64,000 nt of DNA from Sphaerotilus uruguayifluvii (lineage in GTDB: Bacteria > Pseudomonadota > Gammaproteobacteria > Burkholderiales > Burkholderiaceae_C): assembly GCF_013294065.1 (NCBI RefSeq), contig NZ_JABSNM010000010.1, forward strand, positions 62,001-126,000, read 5' to 3'. Below, one piece after another: positions 39,598 to 49,092 of this stretch. Each line of letters opens with the position of its first letter. Position 1 is the first letter of the stretch. The translations under genes were made by a program, and so were the position numbers. A model generated the notes under the pieces. That model saw only the letters and a program-made list of their open reading frames with translations. It searched no databases and was not told where the DNA came from.

Positions 39598-40350
39598 ATG
39601 CTCGCCTATCCGCGCTCCGTCCTGTATTTCCTCTGGCTTCTGATCACGATCATCCCGTGGAGCCTGTTTGTCGTCGTCATCTCGCCGTTCATGCGCAGCA
39701 CGCCGCTGTACTGGATCTGCGCGGGCTGGCTGAAGACCGCGATCCACGGCGCGAAATGGATCTGCGGCGTGAAGTGGCGCATCCAGGGCCTGGAGAACGT
39801 GCCCACCGCCGCCGACGGCACGGCCGCGGTCATCCTGGCGCCGAAGCACCAGTCGACCTGGGAGACCTTCGCCTTCCCGTCGGTCATGCCGCATCCGCTG
39901 GCCTATGTGTTCAAGCGCGAGCTGCTGATGATTCCCTTCTTCGGCTGGGCGATCGGCCGGCTCGACATGGTGCACATCGACCGCGGCCGCCGCTCCGAGG
40001 CCTGGCGCAAGGTGGCCGAGCAGGGCACGCGCATCATGCAGCAGGGCAACTGGATCATCATGTTCCCCGAGGGCACCCGCACCGAGCGCGGCAGCCAGGG
40101 CGAATACAAGAGCGGCGCGTCGCGGCTGGCGATCGCCGCGGGCGTGCCGATCGTGCCGATCGCGGTGACCTCGGCGCGCTGCTGGCCGCGCAAGAGCTTC
40201 CTGCTGCGCCCGGGCACGATCGACATCTCGATCGGCCGGCCGATCGCTCCTCAGGGCCGTCGCCCCGACGAGCTGATGAAGGAGGTCGAGGCCTGGATCG
40301 AGTCCGAGATGCGCCGCCTCGATCCCGAGGCCTACCCGCCCGCCGCATGA
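39598..40350 (+). CDS. plsC: 1-acyl-sn-glycerol-3-phosphate acyltransferase
   Basis: A 250-residue membrane-associated lysophosphatidate acyltransferase of phospholipid synthesis. An N-terminal membrane segment (about 8-30) precedes the acyltransferase motifs KHQSTWE (HX4E variant of the HX4D box, with Glu in place of Asp) and MFPEGTRTERG (glycerol-3-phosphate binding). The last codons overlap the start of the YgjP-like gene by 4 bp (ATGA), so the two are coupled. Confidence 0.94.
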   Translation: MLAYPRSVLYFLWLLITIIPWSLFVVVISPFMRSTPLYWICAGWLKTAIHGAKWICGVKWRIQGLENVPTAADGTAAVILAPKHQSTWETFAFPSVMPHPLAYVFKRELLMIPFFGWAIGRLDMVHIDRGRRSEAWRKVAEQGTRIMQQGNWIIMFPEGTRTERGSQGEYKSGASRLAIAAGVPIVPIAVTSARCWPRKSFLLRPGTIDISIGRPIAPQGRRPDELMKEVEAWIESEMRRLDPEAYPPAA

Positions 40351-41150
40351 GCGCGCCGGCCGCCGCGCCCGACACCGCGGCACTGGCCGGCTGCGAGGCG
40401 CTGCTGCGCCCTGAGGGCATGCACCGCGAGATCGAGCTCAGCGGCATCCGCCTGGGCTACCGGCTGCGCCGTGCCAGCCGGCGCACCATCGGCTTTGTCG
40501 TCGGCCCGGCCGGACTGACGGTCAGCGTGCCGCGCTGGGTCGGGCAGGCGCAGATCGACGCGGCGCTGCGGCACAAGAGCGCCTGGATCCTGCGCCAGCT
40601 CGCCGCGCAGGGCCGGCGCCACCAGGCGCACCAGGACGCACGCGTCGACTGGCGCGACGGCACCGAGCTGCCGTGGCTGGGCGCGCCGCTGCGCATCCGG
40701 CTGGCGCCGCAGCTCTCGCGCACGCTGCTGCAGGCCGCACGCCCGCTGACCCAGGAACCCGCCACGCTGCTGCTGGCGCTGCCGGCCGATACCGCGCCCG
40801 AGGCGCTGCGCGCCGCAGTGCAGCGCTGGCTGCAGCGCCAGGCACGCACGCTGTTCGAGGCCCGCATCGCGCTGCACGCCGGCGCGATGGGCGTGCAGAT
40901 CCGGCAGCTGCGCCTGAGCTCGGCGCGCACCCGCTGGGGCAGCGCCAGCAGCGACGGCTCGATCCGCCTGAACTGGCGCCTGATCCACTTTCCCGTCGAG
41001 ACGATCGACTATGTCGTCGTGCACGAACTGGCCCACCTGCGCGAGATGAACCACAGCCCGGCCTTCTGGGCCATCGTGCAGGCGGCGATGCCCGACTACG
41101 AGCAGCGCCGGCGCCAGCTCAAGGATGGGGTGGTGCCGGTGTTCGAGTGA
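40347..41150 (+). CDS. YgjP-type (DUF45) zinc metallopeptidase
   Basis: A 267-residue protein with a C-terminal zinc peptidase core: SSARTRWGSASSDGSIRLNWRLIHFP and HELAHLREMNHSPAFW (HExxH at about residue 224, third ligand in the NHSPAFW His). Belongs to the YgjP/WLM-like family; the substrate is unknown. Coupled to plsC by a 4-bp overlap. Its 3' end overlaps the convergent MFS gene by 32 bp. Cytoplasmic by lack of a signal peptide. Confidence 0.9.
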   Translation: MSAPAAAPDTAALAGCEALLRPEGMHREIELSGIRLGYRLRRASRRTIGFVVGPAGLTVSVPRWVGQAQIDAALRHKSAWILRQLAAQGRRHQAHQDARVDWRDGTELPWLGAPLRIRLAPQLSRTLLQAARPLTQEPATLLLALPADTAPEALRAAVQRWLQRQARTLFEARIALHAGAMGVQIRQLRLSSARTRWGSASSDGSIRLNWRLIHFPVETIDYVVVHELAHLREMNHSPAFWAIVQAAMPDYEQRRRQLKDGVVPVFE

Positions 41151-42306
41151 GGGCAGGCCGCCGCGCCAGCCAGGCCAGCGCCGCCCCCATCACCAGCAGC
41201 GCCGGCAGCGATCCCAGGTTCAGCACCGACCAGCCCTGCGTCGTCACCAGCGCGCCGGAGGCGAAGGAGGTCAGCGCCATCGTCGCGAAGACGCCGAAGT
41301 TGATCGCCGCCTGCGCACGGTCCTTTTCCTCGGGCCGGTAGGACTGCATCGCCAGCGTGGTGCTGCCGGTGAAGAGGAAGTTCCAGCCCACGCCGAGCAG
41401 GAAGAGCGCGACGACGAAGCGGTGCAGATCCTGGCCGGTCAGCGCCACCGCCACGCAGGCCAGGTTCAGCAGCACGCCGACGGCCATCACCCGCATCACC
41501 CCGAAGCGGCGGATCCAGCCGCCGGTCCAGAAGCCGGGCGCGAACATGCCGATCACATGCCACTCCAGCACCCAGGCCACATCGGAGAAGGGCATGCCGC
41601 AGACATCCATCGCCAGCGGGGTGGCCGCCATCAGCAGGTTCATCACGCCGTAGCCGATGGCTGCGGCCAGCGCCGCGACCAGGAAGACCGGCTCGCGCAG
41701 CAGCTCGGCCGTCGAGCGCCCTTGGGGCGCGCCGGCCGGCGTCGGCGGCACGGCGGGAAACCGGATCAGCGCCATCACCGCCATCGACAGCAGCGCCACC
41801 GCCGCCAGCGCCAGGTAGGCGCCGAGAAAGGGCACCGGCAGCAGATCGCGGGTGTGGCTGGCCAGATTGGGCCCGGCCACCGCGCCGATCAGCCCGCCGG
41901 CCAGCACCCGCGACACCGCACGCTCGCGCTCGGCCGGCGGCGCCAGCTCGGCGGCGGCAAAGCGGTAGAGCTGGCCGTTGGCGCTGTAGTAGCCGGCCAC
42001 CACCGTGGCCGCCAGCAGCAGCCAGAAGCTGCCGATCCACGCCGCCAGCGCGCACAGCAGCGCCGAGCCCAGCGCCACCGCCAGACCGCTCTGGAAGGAA
42101 GCCTGCCGCCCCCAGCGCCGCTGCACCCGCGCCACCACGCCGGTGGCCAGCGCGCCGCCGACGACATAGCCCATGACCGGCAGCGTCGCCATCCACGGTC
42201 GCGGCGCCATCTTCATGCCGACCAGGCCGTTGATCGCGATGAAGACGATGTTGTTGGTCAGCAGCAGGCCCTGGGCCGTGGCGAGCAGGTGGACGTGGCG
42301 GTTCAT
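41119..42306 (-). CDS. MFS transporter, drug/sugar exporter-like
   Basis: A 395-residue major facilitator with about 12 hydrophobic helices. The N-terminal half has VMGYVVGGALATGVVARVQRRWGRQASF (MFS A-like motif region) and the C-terminal half APGFWTGGWIRRFGVMRVMAVG. The substrate is unknown. Start at MNRHVHLL because upstream codons read through an intergenic region. Divergent from zwf, convergent with the YgjP-like peptidase gene with a 32-bp overlap. Confidence 0.88.
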   Translation of the reverse strand: MNRHVHLLATAQGLLLTNNIVFIAINGLVGMKMAPRPWMATLPVMGYVVGGALATGVVARVQRRWGRQASFQSGLAVALGSALLCALAAWIGSFWLLLAATVVAGYYSANGQLYRFAAAELAPPAERERAVSRVLAGGLIGAVAGPNLASHTRDLLPVPFLGAYLALAAVALLSMAVMALIRFPAVPPTPAGAPQGRSTAELLREPVFLVAALAAAIGYGVMNLLMAATPLAMDVCGMPFSDVAWVLEWHVIGMFAPGFWTGGWIRRFGVMRVMAVGVLLNLACVAVALTGQDLHRFVVALFLLGVGWNFLFTGSTTLAMQSYRPEEKDRAQAAINFGVFATMALTSFASGALVTTQGWSVLNLGSLPALLVMGAALAWLARRPALTRTPAPPHP

Positions 42307-42433
42307 GGGGGCGCATTGTCCGGCCCCGGCGGGCTGAGCCGGAAAACCGGGTCGGACCCGGCCCTGGTCCGACTCTTGCGCGCAGACGGTGCCCGCCAGA
42401 ATCCGTCGTTCCCAGCCCCAGAGGAGACCTGTC

Positions 42434-43897
42434 TTGGCCAAGATCCCCCCCGGCGTCGGTCCGCGCTTCCCGCAGGTCGTCGTGCTGTTCGGTGCCACCG
42501 GCGACCTGGCACGGCGCAAGCTGCTGCCCGGCCTGTACCACCTGACCTCGGCCGGCTTCATTCCCGGCTACCGCATCATCGGCGTGTCGCTCGACGACAT
42601 CGACGTCGAGGCCTTCCGCCGCCAGGCGCGCGGCGCGCTCGACGAGTTCTCGAGCCGGCGCGTGACCGAGCCGGACTGGCAGGCCTTCTCCGCCAGCCTC
42701 GACTACGTGCCGCTGTCGGCCGGGCCGGAGGCGCTGCGCGCGGCCGTCGAGGCCGCCGAGCAGAGCCTGGGCACCGAATGCCGCCGGCTGCACTACCTGA
42801 GCGTGCCGCCCAGCGCCGCGCTGCCGGCGGTGCGCATGCTGGGCGCCGCCGGCCTGGTCGAGCGCGCGCGCATCATCATGGAGAAGCCCTTCGGCGTGGA
42901 CCTGCAGAGCGCCGTCACGCTCAACGCGCGGCTGCACGAGGTCTTCGCCGAGGAGCAGATCTACCGCATCGACCATTTCCTGGGCAAGGAGCCGGCGCAG
43001 AACATCCTGGCCTTCCGCTTCGCCAACGGCCTGTTCGAGCCGATCTGGAACCGCAACTTCATCGACCACGTCCAGATCGACGTGCCCGAGACGCTGGGCC
43101 TGGGCAAGCGCGCCGGCTTCTACGAGCAGACCGGCGCCTACCGCGACATGGTGGTGACGCACCTGTTCCAGATCCTGGCCTTCATGGCGATGGAGCCGCC
43201 GACCTCGCTGGAGCCGGTGCCCATCAGCGAGGAGAAGAACAAGGTCTTCCGCAGCATGCTGCCCATCCAGCCCGCCGACGTGGTGCGCGGCCAGTACAGC
43301 GGCTACCGCGACGAGGAAGGGATCGATCCGGACTCCGACACCGAGACCTTCATCGCGCTGAAGTGCCACATCGACAACTGGCGCTGGGCGGGCGTGCCCT
43401 TCTACCTGCGCACCGGCAAGCGCATGGCCGAGGGCCAGCGCATCATCTCGATCGCCTTCCGCGAGCCGCCCAAGAGCATGTTCCCGCCGAACTCGGGCGT
43501 GGGCTCGCAGGGGCCGGACCACCTGACCTTCGACCTGGCCGACGCCTCGAAGATGTCGCTGTCCTTCTACGGCAAGCGCCCGGGGCCGGGCATGCGGCTC
43601 GACAAGCTGAGCCTGCAGTTCGCGATGACCGACACCGGCCTGGCCGGCGAGGTGCTCGAAGCCTACGAGCGGCTGATCCTCGACGCGATGCGCGGCGACC
43701 GCACGCTCTTCACCACCGCCGAGGGCATCGAGCGGCTGTGGGAGGTGTCGCAGCCGCTGCTGGAGGCGCCGCCGCCGGTGCGGCTCTACCAGCCCGGCTC
43801 GTGGGGCCCGAAGGCGGTGCACCAGCTCATCGCACCGCACGCCTGGCGCCTGCCCTTCGAGCGGGCATGGCGCAAGCAGACGGTGCAGGGCGGCTGA
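42434..43897 (+). CDS. zwf: Glucose-6-phosphate 1-dehydrogenase
   Basis: First enzyme of the oxidative pentose phosphate and Entner-Doudoroff routes, 487 residues, NADP-dependent. Signature [21 protein letters not shown] at the nucleotide site and [15 protein letters not shown] with the catalytic His/Lys. The start is read as TTG at 42434, preceded by a strong ribosome site AGAGGAGA at the right distance; a longer GTG-started frame exists but lacks such a site. Stands alone, not with pgl or edd as in many species. Confidence 0.95.
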   Translation: MAKIPPGVGPRFPQVVVLFGATGDLARRKLLPGLYHLTSAGFIPGYRIIGVSLDDIDVEAFRRQARGALDEFSSRRVTEPDWQAFSASLDYVPLSAGPEALRAAVEAAEQSLGTECRRLHYLSVPPSAALPAVRMLGAAGLVERARIIMEKPFGVDLQSAVTLNARLHEVFAEEQIYRIDHFLGKEPAQNILAFRFANGLFEPIWNRNFIDHVQIDVPETLGLGKRAGFYEQTGAYRDMVVTHLFQILAFMAMEPPTSLEPVPISEEKNKVFRSMLPIQPADVVRGQYSGYRDEEGIDPDSDTETFIALKCHIDNWRWAGVPFYLRTGKRMAEGQRIISIAFREPPKSMFPPNSGVGSQGPDHLTFDLADASKMSLSFYGKRPGPGMRLDKLSLQFAMTDTGLAGEVLEAYERLILDAMRGDRTLFTTAEGIERLWEVSQPLLEAPPPVRLYQPGSWGPKAVHQLIAPHAWRLPFERAWRKQTVQGG

Positions 43898-43937
43898 GAC
43901 GCACGCAGGCGAAACGCGAAACCGAAGCCAGCGGATC

Positions 43938-44420
43938 TCATGTCTTGCGCCGTGAAGCAGCTGAAGGCGAAAGTCGATCGAGTGCCGCGAGATCGCTGTC
44001 CAGCGTCCAGACCCAGACATGGCTGAGGGGATAGCGCGTGCAGCAGGTCTGCCACTCCTGCTGGATCGACAGGTCGCCCATGCCCATGCACCGGGTGGCC
44101 GCGTCCGGAAAACCCTCCAGCCAGCGCAGCACGTCCTGGTTCGAGGGAAAGTTGATCGGCTTCCAGGGCGCCTCGCCAGCCAGTGCGCTGCGGACCTCCC
44201 TCACAAAACGCTCGGCAGCATCGCGGCGCTGCACGCCATTGGCCACATGGGCAATGTGATTGCCGACCTCGACGATGGCCGCCATGGGGATGAACAGGTG
44301 ATCCCCCGCCTCGATCCGTTCGCCCAACCGGTCCAGCACCTCCTCCCAATGCTGGTTGCGACCCGGCACATTCAGGATGTTCAGCAGCACCGAGCTGTCC
44401 ACGATGACCACGGCGCTCAT
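43938..44420 (-). CDS. PIN-domain nuclease coupled to an AAA ATPase
   Basis: A 160-residue PIN-fold protein, probable metal-dependent RNase. Acidic residues expected for the active site are present: VIVDSSVLLNIL (Asp8), AIVEVGNHIAH (Glu near 50), GMGDLSIQQEW (Asp near 116) and TLDSDLAALD (near 140). Its ATG overlaps the stop of the ATPase gene by 4 bp (44417-44420), so it is translationally coupled. A small antitoxin gene is absent, so the ATPase may control it. GC is somewhat below that of neighbouring housekeeping genes. Confidence 0.85.
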   Translation of the reverse strand: MSAVVIVDSSVLLNILNVPGRNQHWEEVLDRLGERIEAGDHLFIPMAAIVEVGNHIAHVANGVQRRDAAERFVREVRSALAGEAPWKPINFPSNQDVLRWLEGFPDAATRCMGMGDLSIQQEWQTCCTRYPLSHVWVWTLDSDLAALDRLSPSAASRRKT

Positions 44421-45757
44421 CCCTCGACTCCCGACCGGGTCGCACGCAAGGTTTCCAGCCAGGCCCGCGCTTTCTGCTGGCGCGCGGCAGGCCCCTGGTG
44501 CAGCTTGACGAACCGCTCCAGCGCTCCCGAGGTCATCAACTGCCCCAACGGTCCCTGAACCATCAGTTCGGGGACATCGGGAATGTCCTGCATGCGCACG
44601 AGACGGCTGCCGCCATCGGCCGGATCGCGGTAGCAGAACACCACGTCAGGCACCGCCTCGTCCGGCAGCGCATCGAGCAGGGCGGGGTTGTGGGTGGACA
44701 GCAGGACACGCAGTCGGCGTCGGTCGGCAATCGAGCGGATGGCATCCAACAGATGCCGCGCCCGGCTCGGATGCACGCCGTTGTCGATCTCCTCGATCAC
44801 CACGAGGCTGCCTTCTGGAGCCGACAGCATGGCCGCGGCGATGGCGAGCACACGCAGGGTGCCATCGGACAGCAGCGACGCGTCATACGGGGCCGGCGTA
44901 CCTCCGAAGGTTTCCAGCAGTTGCACCATCACTTCGCCACGAGGTCCTTCCAGAAAGGCCAGGCCTGCGATGTCCTGCTCGGGCAGGCTCTGGATGAAGC
45001 CCAGGATCGCCTGCCGCTGGGAGCGGAACGGCTCGGCATGCGCCTGCGCATCGCTCCCCCACAGACGGAACAGCACGCTGGACAGGTTCGTCCCATCTCC
45101 CAGCAGGCGCTTGTCGGCGGCGAAGCTGTACTCGCGCATCCGGGCAGGCACAGGATCCAGGAACAGCACATTCGACAGCAGCGACTGGTAGCGCAAGGCA
45201 ATCGCGGGAATGGTCTCCTGCGCCTTGTGGTGTCCGGCTGCAAATCGTGCCGGACTCTCGAGCTGGACAAACGTCGCCATCTGGTCGCTGACCGTGACAT
45301 GCGGCTTGTTTCGCCCGCGGGCGAAGTTGTTGTAGGCCACACCGGCATCCGTGCCGACGCCTGCGGAGGGCTGGTCCATGTCATACAGCGGAACGCCCCC
45401 CGAGGAATGCTCGATCTTCTCCGCACCGATGTGCAATTCACCGCCGCGCAGGCTGATCGCCATGGTCATTCGGCTCCATTCGGCATCGTCTGTGATGCAA
45501 CCCAGCCCGAACTGCACCTGCCCCCGATAGCCAAGGTCCTCGACCCGTCCGCGCACGACACGGTCGGCACTGTTGACGGCGTACTGGATGGAGCTCAGCT
45601 TCTGTCCCTGGGCCAGCCAGCTGAGCAGGCGCAAGGCTTCGATGACATTGCTCTTGCCGGCTGCATTGGCACCGATCAGCACCGTCAGCGGTCCGAGCGG
45701 CAAGGCCGCCTCGCCCCGAAAGCTCTTGAAGTCACGACAGGTAAAGGTGGTCAGCAT
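44417..45757 (-). CDS. AAA family ATPase (COG4637/AAA_21-like), ABC-type fold
   Basis: A 446-residue ATPase of the SMC/RecF-like ABC class. Walker A is GANAAGKSNVIEAL (about 29-42), the signature-like region is SLLSDGTLRVLAIAAAML, Walker B is LVVIEEIDNGVHPSRA, and the H-loop is LSTHNPALLDALP. Such ATPases pair with effector nucleases in several anti-phage systems (OLD, PARIS, Gabija-like). The start was set at MLTTFTCRDFKSF, the usual first motif; the longer upstream frame is not coding. Overlaps the PIN gene, and lies 88 bp after the racemase gene on the same strand. Confidence 0.9.
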   Translation of the reverse strand: MLTTFTCRDFKSFRGEAALPLGPLTVLIGANAAGKSNVIEALRLLSWLAQGQKLSSIQYAVNSADRVVRGRVEDLGYRGQVQFGLGCITDDAEWSRMTMAISLRGGELHIGAEKIEHSSGGVPLYDMDQPSAGVGTDAGVAYNNFARGRNKPHVTVSDQMATFVQLESPARFAAGHHKAQETIPAIALRYQSLLSNVLFLDPVPARMREYSFAADKRLLGDGTNLSSVLFRLWGSDAQAHAEPFRSQRQAILGFIQSLPEQDIAGLAFLEGPRGEVMVQLLETFGGTPAPYDASLLSDGTLRVLAIAAAMLSAPEGSLVVIEEIDNGVHPSRARHLLDAIRSIADRRRLRVLLSTHNPALLDALPDEAVPDVVFCYRDPADGGSRLVRMQDIPDVPELMVQGPLGQLMTSGALERFVKLHQGPAARQQKARAWLETLRATRSGVEG

Positions 45758-45845
45758 GGAGCGATCCTGTGCAATGCCCGCGCGATGAGGTAGCGCCGAG
45801 CCGGACAGGATTTTGCGCCGACCTGGCGACCTCACTTGTTCACGC

Positions 45846-46574
45846 TCACCAGCCCAGCGGTGCCGCCCAGCCGACGTACTGCTTGGGCAGCGGGCGCGCG
45901 TAGTCGCCCTGCTTGCTGGTGCGCAGGCCCAGGCCCACCAGCGCCTCGGCGAAGCGCACCGCCGCCGCCACCCCGTCGATGACCGGCACGCCCAGGCGCG
46001 CCGACAGCGTCGCGCACAGCCCGGCCATGCCGGCGCAGCCCAGCACGATCGCGCCGCTGCGGTCGCGCGCCAGCGCCTCGCGCGCGGCCGCCTCGATCAG
46101 GTCGACGCAGGCCGCGCCGCCGTCCTCCAGCGCCAGCACCGGGATGTCGGTGCCGTGCACGCCGCGGCAGCGCGAGGCCAGGCCGTAGCGCTGCAGCAGG
46201 TGCTCGGCGGTCACGCAGGTGCGCGTCATCGTCGTGACCACCGAGAAGCCGGTGGCGACGAAGCTCGCCGCATGGAAGGCCGCCTCGGCCACGCCGAGCA
46301 CCGGCACCTCCAGCGCCTCACGCGCCGCATCCAGCCCCGGATCGCCGAAGCAGGCGATCACCACCGCATCAGCACCGGCGCCGTGCAGGCGCACCGTCTC
46401 GGCCACGCCGGCAGCGGCGATCGTCTCGTCGTAGTGGCCCTCGATCGAGCGCGGCCCGAAGGCGGGCTGCACCGCGGTGATCGTCGTGCCGCTGGAGGCC
46501 ACGGCCCGCGCGGCCTGCGCGATCGAGGCGGTCATCGGCTCGGAAGTGTTCGGATTGAGGATCAGCAGGTTCAT
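45846..46574 (-). CDS. Asp/Glu/hydantoin racemase family protein
   Basis: A 242-residue racemase of the Asp/Glu superfamily, closest in pattern to hydantoin racemase (HyuE). The two catalytic-cysteine segments are IACFGDPGLD (about 75) and VLGCAGMAGL (about 185). ILNPNTSEPMTASIA at the N-terminus is typical. The gene is divergent from an ABC importer whose regulator probably binds the shared 156-bp region, so substrate uptake and racemisation are likely linked; the actual substrate is unknown. Confidence 0.88.
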   Translation of the reverse strand: MNLLILNPNTSEPMTASIAQAARAVASSGTTITAVQPAFGPRSIEGHYDETIAAAGVAETVRLHGAGADAVVIACFGDPGLDAAREALEVPVLGVAEAAFHAASFVATGFSVVTTMTRTCVTAEHLLQRYGLASRCRGVHGTDIPVLALEDGGAACVDLIEAAAREALARDRSGAIVLGCAGMAGLCATLSARLGVPVIDGVAAAVRFAEALVGLGLRTSKQGDYARPLPKQYVGWAAPLGW

Positions 46575-46622
46575 TTCGGTGCGCTTCCGGTTGGTGCATG
46601 ACAGGCGGCTCCGCCACCTGTT

Positions 46623-46722
46623 TTGCATACAAAGCAAGAGCTGCGCCGCATGTCGGTGCATTCGCGCGCCGGCACCGGGTCCCGGCACGGCCCGCTGCGT
46701 GTGGCACAGCGATTGCATACAA
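46623..46722. promoter_or_regulatory. Two identical putative operators TTGCATACAA between divergent operons
   Basis: TTGCATACAA occurs at 46623-46632 and again at 46713-46722, 90 bp apart, one near each divergent start. Such sites fit GntR/FCD regulators, and a gene for one ends the importer operon (50854-51579). The second copy also completes a -24/-12-like string, TGGCAC-N5-TTGCA (46702-46717). Repetition is seen directly; function is inferred. Confidence 0.6.
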
Positions 46723-46730
46723 AACCCGAC

Positions 46731-47741
46731 ATGAGCACCGCCCCCGCCGCACGCACCGATCTGGAACTGGTCCGCCTGGTCAAGGACTACGGCAACTCGC
46801 TGGCCGTGGCCGGCATCGACCTGAAGATTGCCGCCGGCAGCTACTGCTGCCTGCTCGGGCCCTCGGGCTGCGGCAAGACCTCGACGCTGCGCATGATCGC
46901 CGGCCACGAGGATCCGACCGACGGCGCGATCGTGCTGGGCGGGCGCGAGATCACGCACCTGTCGCCGGCCGAGCGCGGCACCGCGATGATGTTCCAGAGC
47001 TATGCGCTGTTCCCGCACCTGACGGTGCTGGACAACGTCGCCTTCAGTGCCCGCATGAAGGGCCGGCCCAAGCCCGAGCGCCATGCCCGCGCGATGGAGC
47101 TGCTCAAGCTGGTGCACATGGAGCCCTATGCCGCGCGCCTGCCCGCCGCGCTGTCGGGCGGCCAGCAGCAGCGCGTGGCGCTGGCGCGGGCGCTGATGCT
47201 GAGCCCCAAGGTGCTGCTGCTCGACGAGCCGCTGTCGGCGCTCGACCCCTTCCTGCGCGTGAAGATGCGCGCGGAGCTCAAGCGCTGGCACCGCGAGCTG
47301 GGCATGAGCTTCATCCACGTCACGCACTCGCAGGAAGAGGCGATGGCGCTGGCCGATCTGGTCGTCGTGATGAACCAGGGCCGCATCGAGCAGGCCGGCA
47401 GCGCGCGCGAGGTCTTCGAGCGCCCGCGCACCGAGTTCGTCGCCCGCTTCATCGGCGCGCACAACGTCATCGACACGCCGGCCGGCCGCATCGCGGTGCG
47501 CACCGACCGGCTGCGCCTGGCCGAGGCCGAGGCCACCGGCCCGGTCGCGCAGGTCGCCGCGGTCGAATACCAGGGCGCGCAGGTGCTGGTGCATCTGGCC
47601 GCGCCCGACGCCGGCGCGGACGACGCGCCCGCCTGGACCGCCGCGCTGCCGGACACCGATTTCCACGCCGCGCCGATCGAGCCCGGCCGGCGCGTCGCGC
47701 TGCGCTGGCAGCCCGCCGACGCCCATGCGCTCGCCGCCTGA
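46731..47741 (+). CDS. ABC transporter ATP-binding protein (PotA-like)
   Basis: A 336-residue cytoplasmic ATPase of a polyamine/thiamine/iron-type importer. Walker A GPSGCGKTSTL, Q-loop (FQSYALFPHLTVLDNV), signature LSGGQQQRVALARAL, Walker B VLLLDEPLSALD, H-loop VTHSQEEA. The C-terminal 90 residues form a TOBE domain. Start at MSTAPAARTD; no clear ribosome site precedes it. First gene of a five-gene operon (ATPase, binding protein, two permeases, GntR regulator). Confidence 0.93.
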   Translation: MSTAPAARTDLELVRLVKDYGNSLAVAGIDLKIAAGSYCCLLGPSGCGKTSTLRMIAGHEDPTDGAIVLGGREITHLSPAERGTAMMFQSYALFPHLTVLDNVAFSARMKGRPKPERHARAMELLKLVHMEPYAARLPAALSGGQQQRVALARALMLSPKVLLLDEPLSALDPFLRVKMRAELKRWHRELGMSFIHVTHSQEEAMALADLVVVMNQGRIEQAGSAREVFERPRTEFVARFIGAHNVIDTPAGRIAVRTDRLRLAEAEATGPVAQVAAVEYQGAQVLVHLAAPDAGADDAPAWTAALPDTDFHAAPIEPGRRVALRWQPADAHALAA

Positions 47742-47774
47742 ACCACCCCGCCCCCCAACCCTGGAGCTCTCGCC

Positions 47775-49088
47775 ATGTCCGCTGATCTCGAACCGCAGAA
47801 CGCCCCGGCTGCCGCGCCGACCACCGACACGCCCGAACTGCAGCGCCGCGGCTTCCTGCGCGCCGCCGCCGGCGTCGGCGTGGCCGCCACCGGCATCACC
47901 GGCTTCCCCTTCGTGCATGCGCAGGAAAAGATCGTGCTGCGCTACCTGGGCACCGCGGTGAACCAGGACAAGGCCATCGCCGAGAAGTTCGAGGCCGACA
48001 CCGGCATCAAGATCCAGTACATCCCGGTCACCACCGACGACGTCACCAAGCGCGCCGTCACCGCGCCCAATTCCTTCGACCTGATCGACACCGAGTACTT
48101 CTCGCTGAAGAAGATCATCCCGACCGGCAACCTGCTGGGCATCGACGTCAAGCGCATCAAGAACGCGGACAAGATCACCAGCCTGTTCACCAAGGGCGAA
48201 GTGGCGGGCAAGAAGGTCGGCGACCAGGGCACCGCGCCGAAGAAGGTGATGTACCTGCCGGGCGCCACCGCCAAGGAGTTCGCCAAGGAGCCCACCGGCT
48301 TCATGACGCTGATCCCGACCGTCTACAACGCCGACACGCTGGGCATCCGCCCCGACCTGATCAAGCGCCCGATCAGTTCCTGGGCCGAGCTGCTGAACCC
48401 CGAGTTCAAGGGCAAGGCGGCGATTCTGAACATCCCGTCCATCGGCATCATGGACGCGGCGATGGTGGTCGAGGCCATGGGTCTCTACAAGTACCCTGAC
48501 AAGGGCAACATGACCAGGAAGGAGATCGACCTCACCATCAAGACGCTGATCGAGGCCAAGAAGGCCGGCCAGTTCCGTGCCCTCTGGAAGGACTTCAACG
48601 AGTCGGTCAACCTGATGGCCTCGGGCGAGGTGGTGATCCAGTCGATGTGGTCGCCGGCGGTGACGGCCGTGCGCACCAAGGGCATCGACTGCACCTTCCA
48701 GCCGCTGAAGGAAGGCTATCGCGCCTGGGCGGCCGGCTTCGGCGTGCCCAAGACCGTCACCGGCCGCAAGGCCGACGGCGTCTACGAGTTCATCAACTGG
48801 TTCCTCGACGGCTGGGCGGGTGCGTATCTCAACCGCCAGGGCTACTACAGCGCCGTGCTCGAGACCGCCAAGGCCAAGATGGAGCCCTACGAATGGGCCT
48901 ACTGGATGGAAGGCAAGCCGGCCACCCAGGACATCAAGAGCCCGAACGGCGACGTGCTGGCCAAGAAGGGCGCCGTGCGCGACGGCGGCTCCTACGAGGC
49001 GCGCATGGGCGGCATCGCCTGCTGGAACGCGGTGATGGACGAGAACGCCTACATGGTCCAGAAGTGGAACGAGTTCGTCGCGGCCTGA
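47775..49088 (+). CDS. Extracellular solute-binding protein, Tat-exported
   Basis: A 437-residue periplasmic binding protein of the spermidine/putrescine-type (PotD/F-like) group. A twin-arginine signal is visible: LQRRGFLRAAAGVGVAAT with cleavage near the VHAQ site. The mature chain begins IVLRYLGTAVNQDKAIAEKFEADTGIKIQYI. Long central linkers GLYKYPDKGNM and SMWSPAVTAVRTKG are consistent with family 1/6 folds. The ligand is unknown; context suggests an amino-acid or hydantoin-like nitrogen compound. Confidence 0.92.
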   Translation: MSADLEPQNAPAAAPTTDTPELQRRGFLRAAAGVGVAATGITGFPFVHAQEKIVLRYLGTAVNQDKAIAEKFEADTGIKIQYIPVTTDDVTKRAVTAPNSFDLIDTEYFSLKKIIPTGNLLGIDVKRIKNADKITSLFTKGEVAGKKVGDQGTAPKKVMYLPGATAKEFAKEPTGFMTLIPTVYNADTLGIRPDLIKRPISSWAELLNPEFKGKAAILNIPSIGIMDAAMVVEAMGLYKYPDKGNMTRKEIDLTIKTLIEAKKAGQFRALWKDFNESVNLMASGEVVIQSMWSPAVTAVRTKGIDCTFQPLKEGYRAWAAGFGVPKTVTGRKADGVYEFINWFLDGWAGAYLNRQGYYSAVLETAKAKMEPYEWAYWMEGKPATQDIKSPNGDVLAKKGAVRDGGSYEARMGGIACWNAVMDENAYMVQKWNEFVAA

Positions 49089-49092
49089 GATC

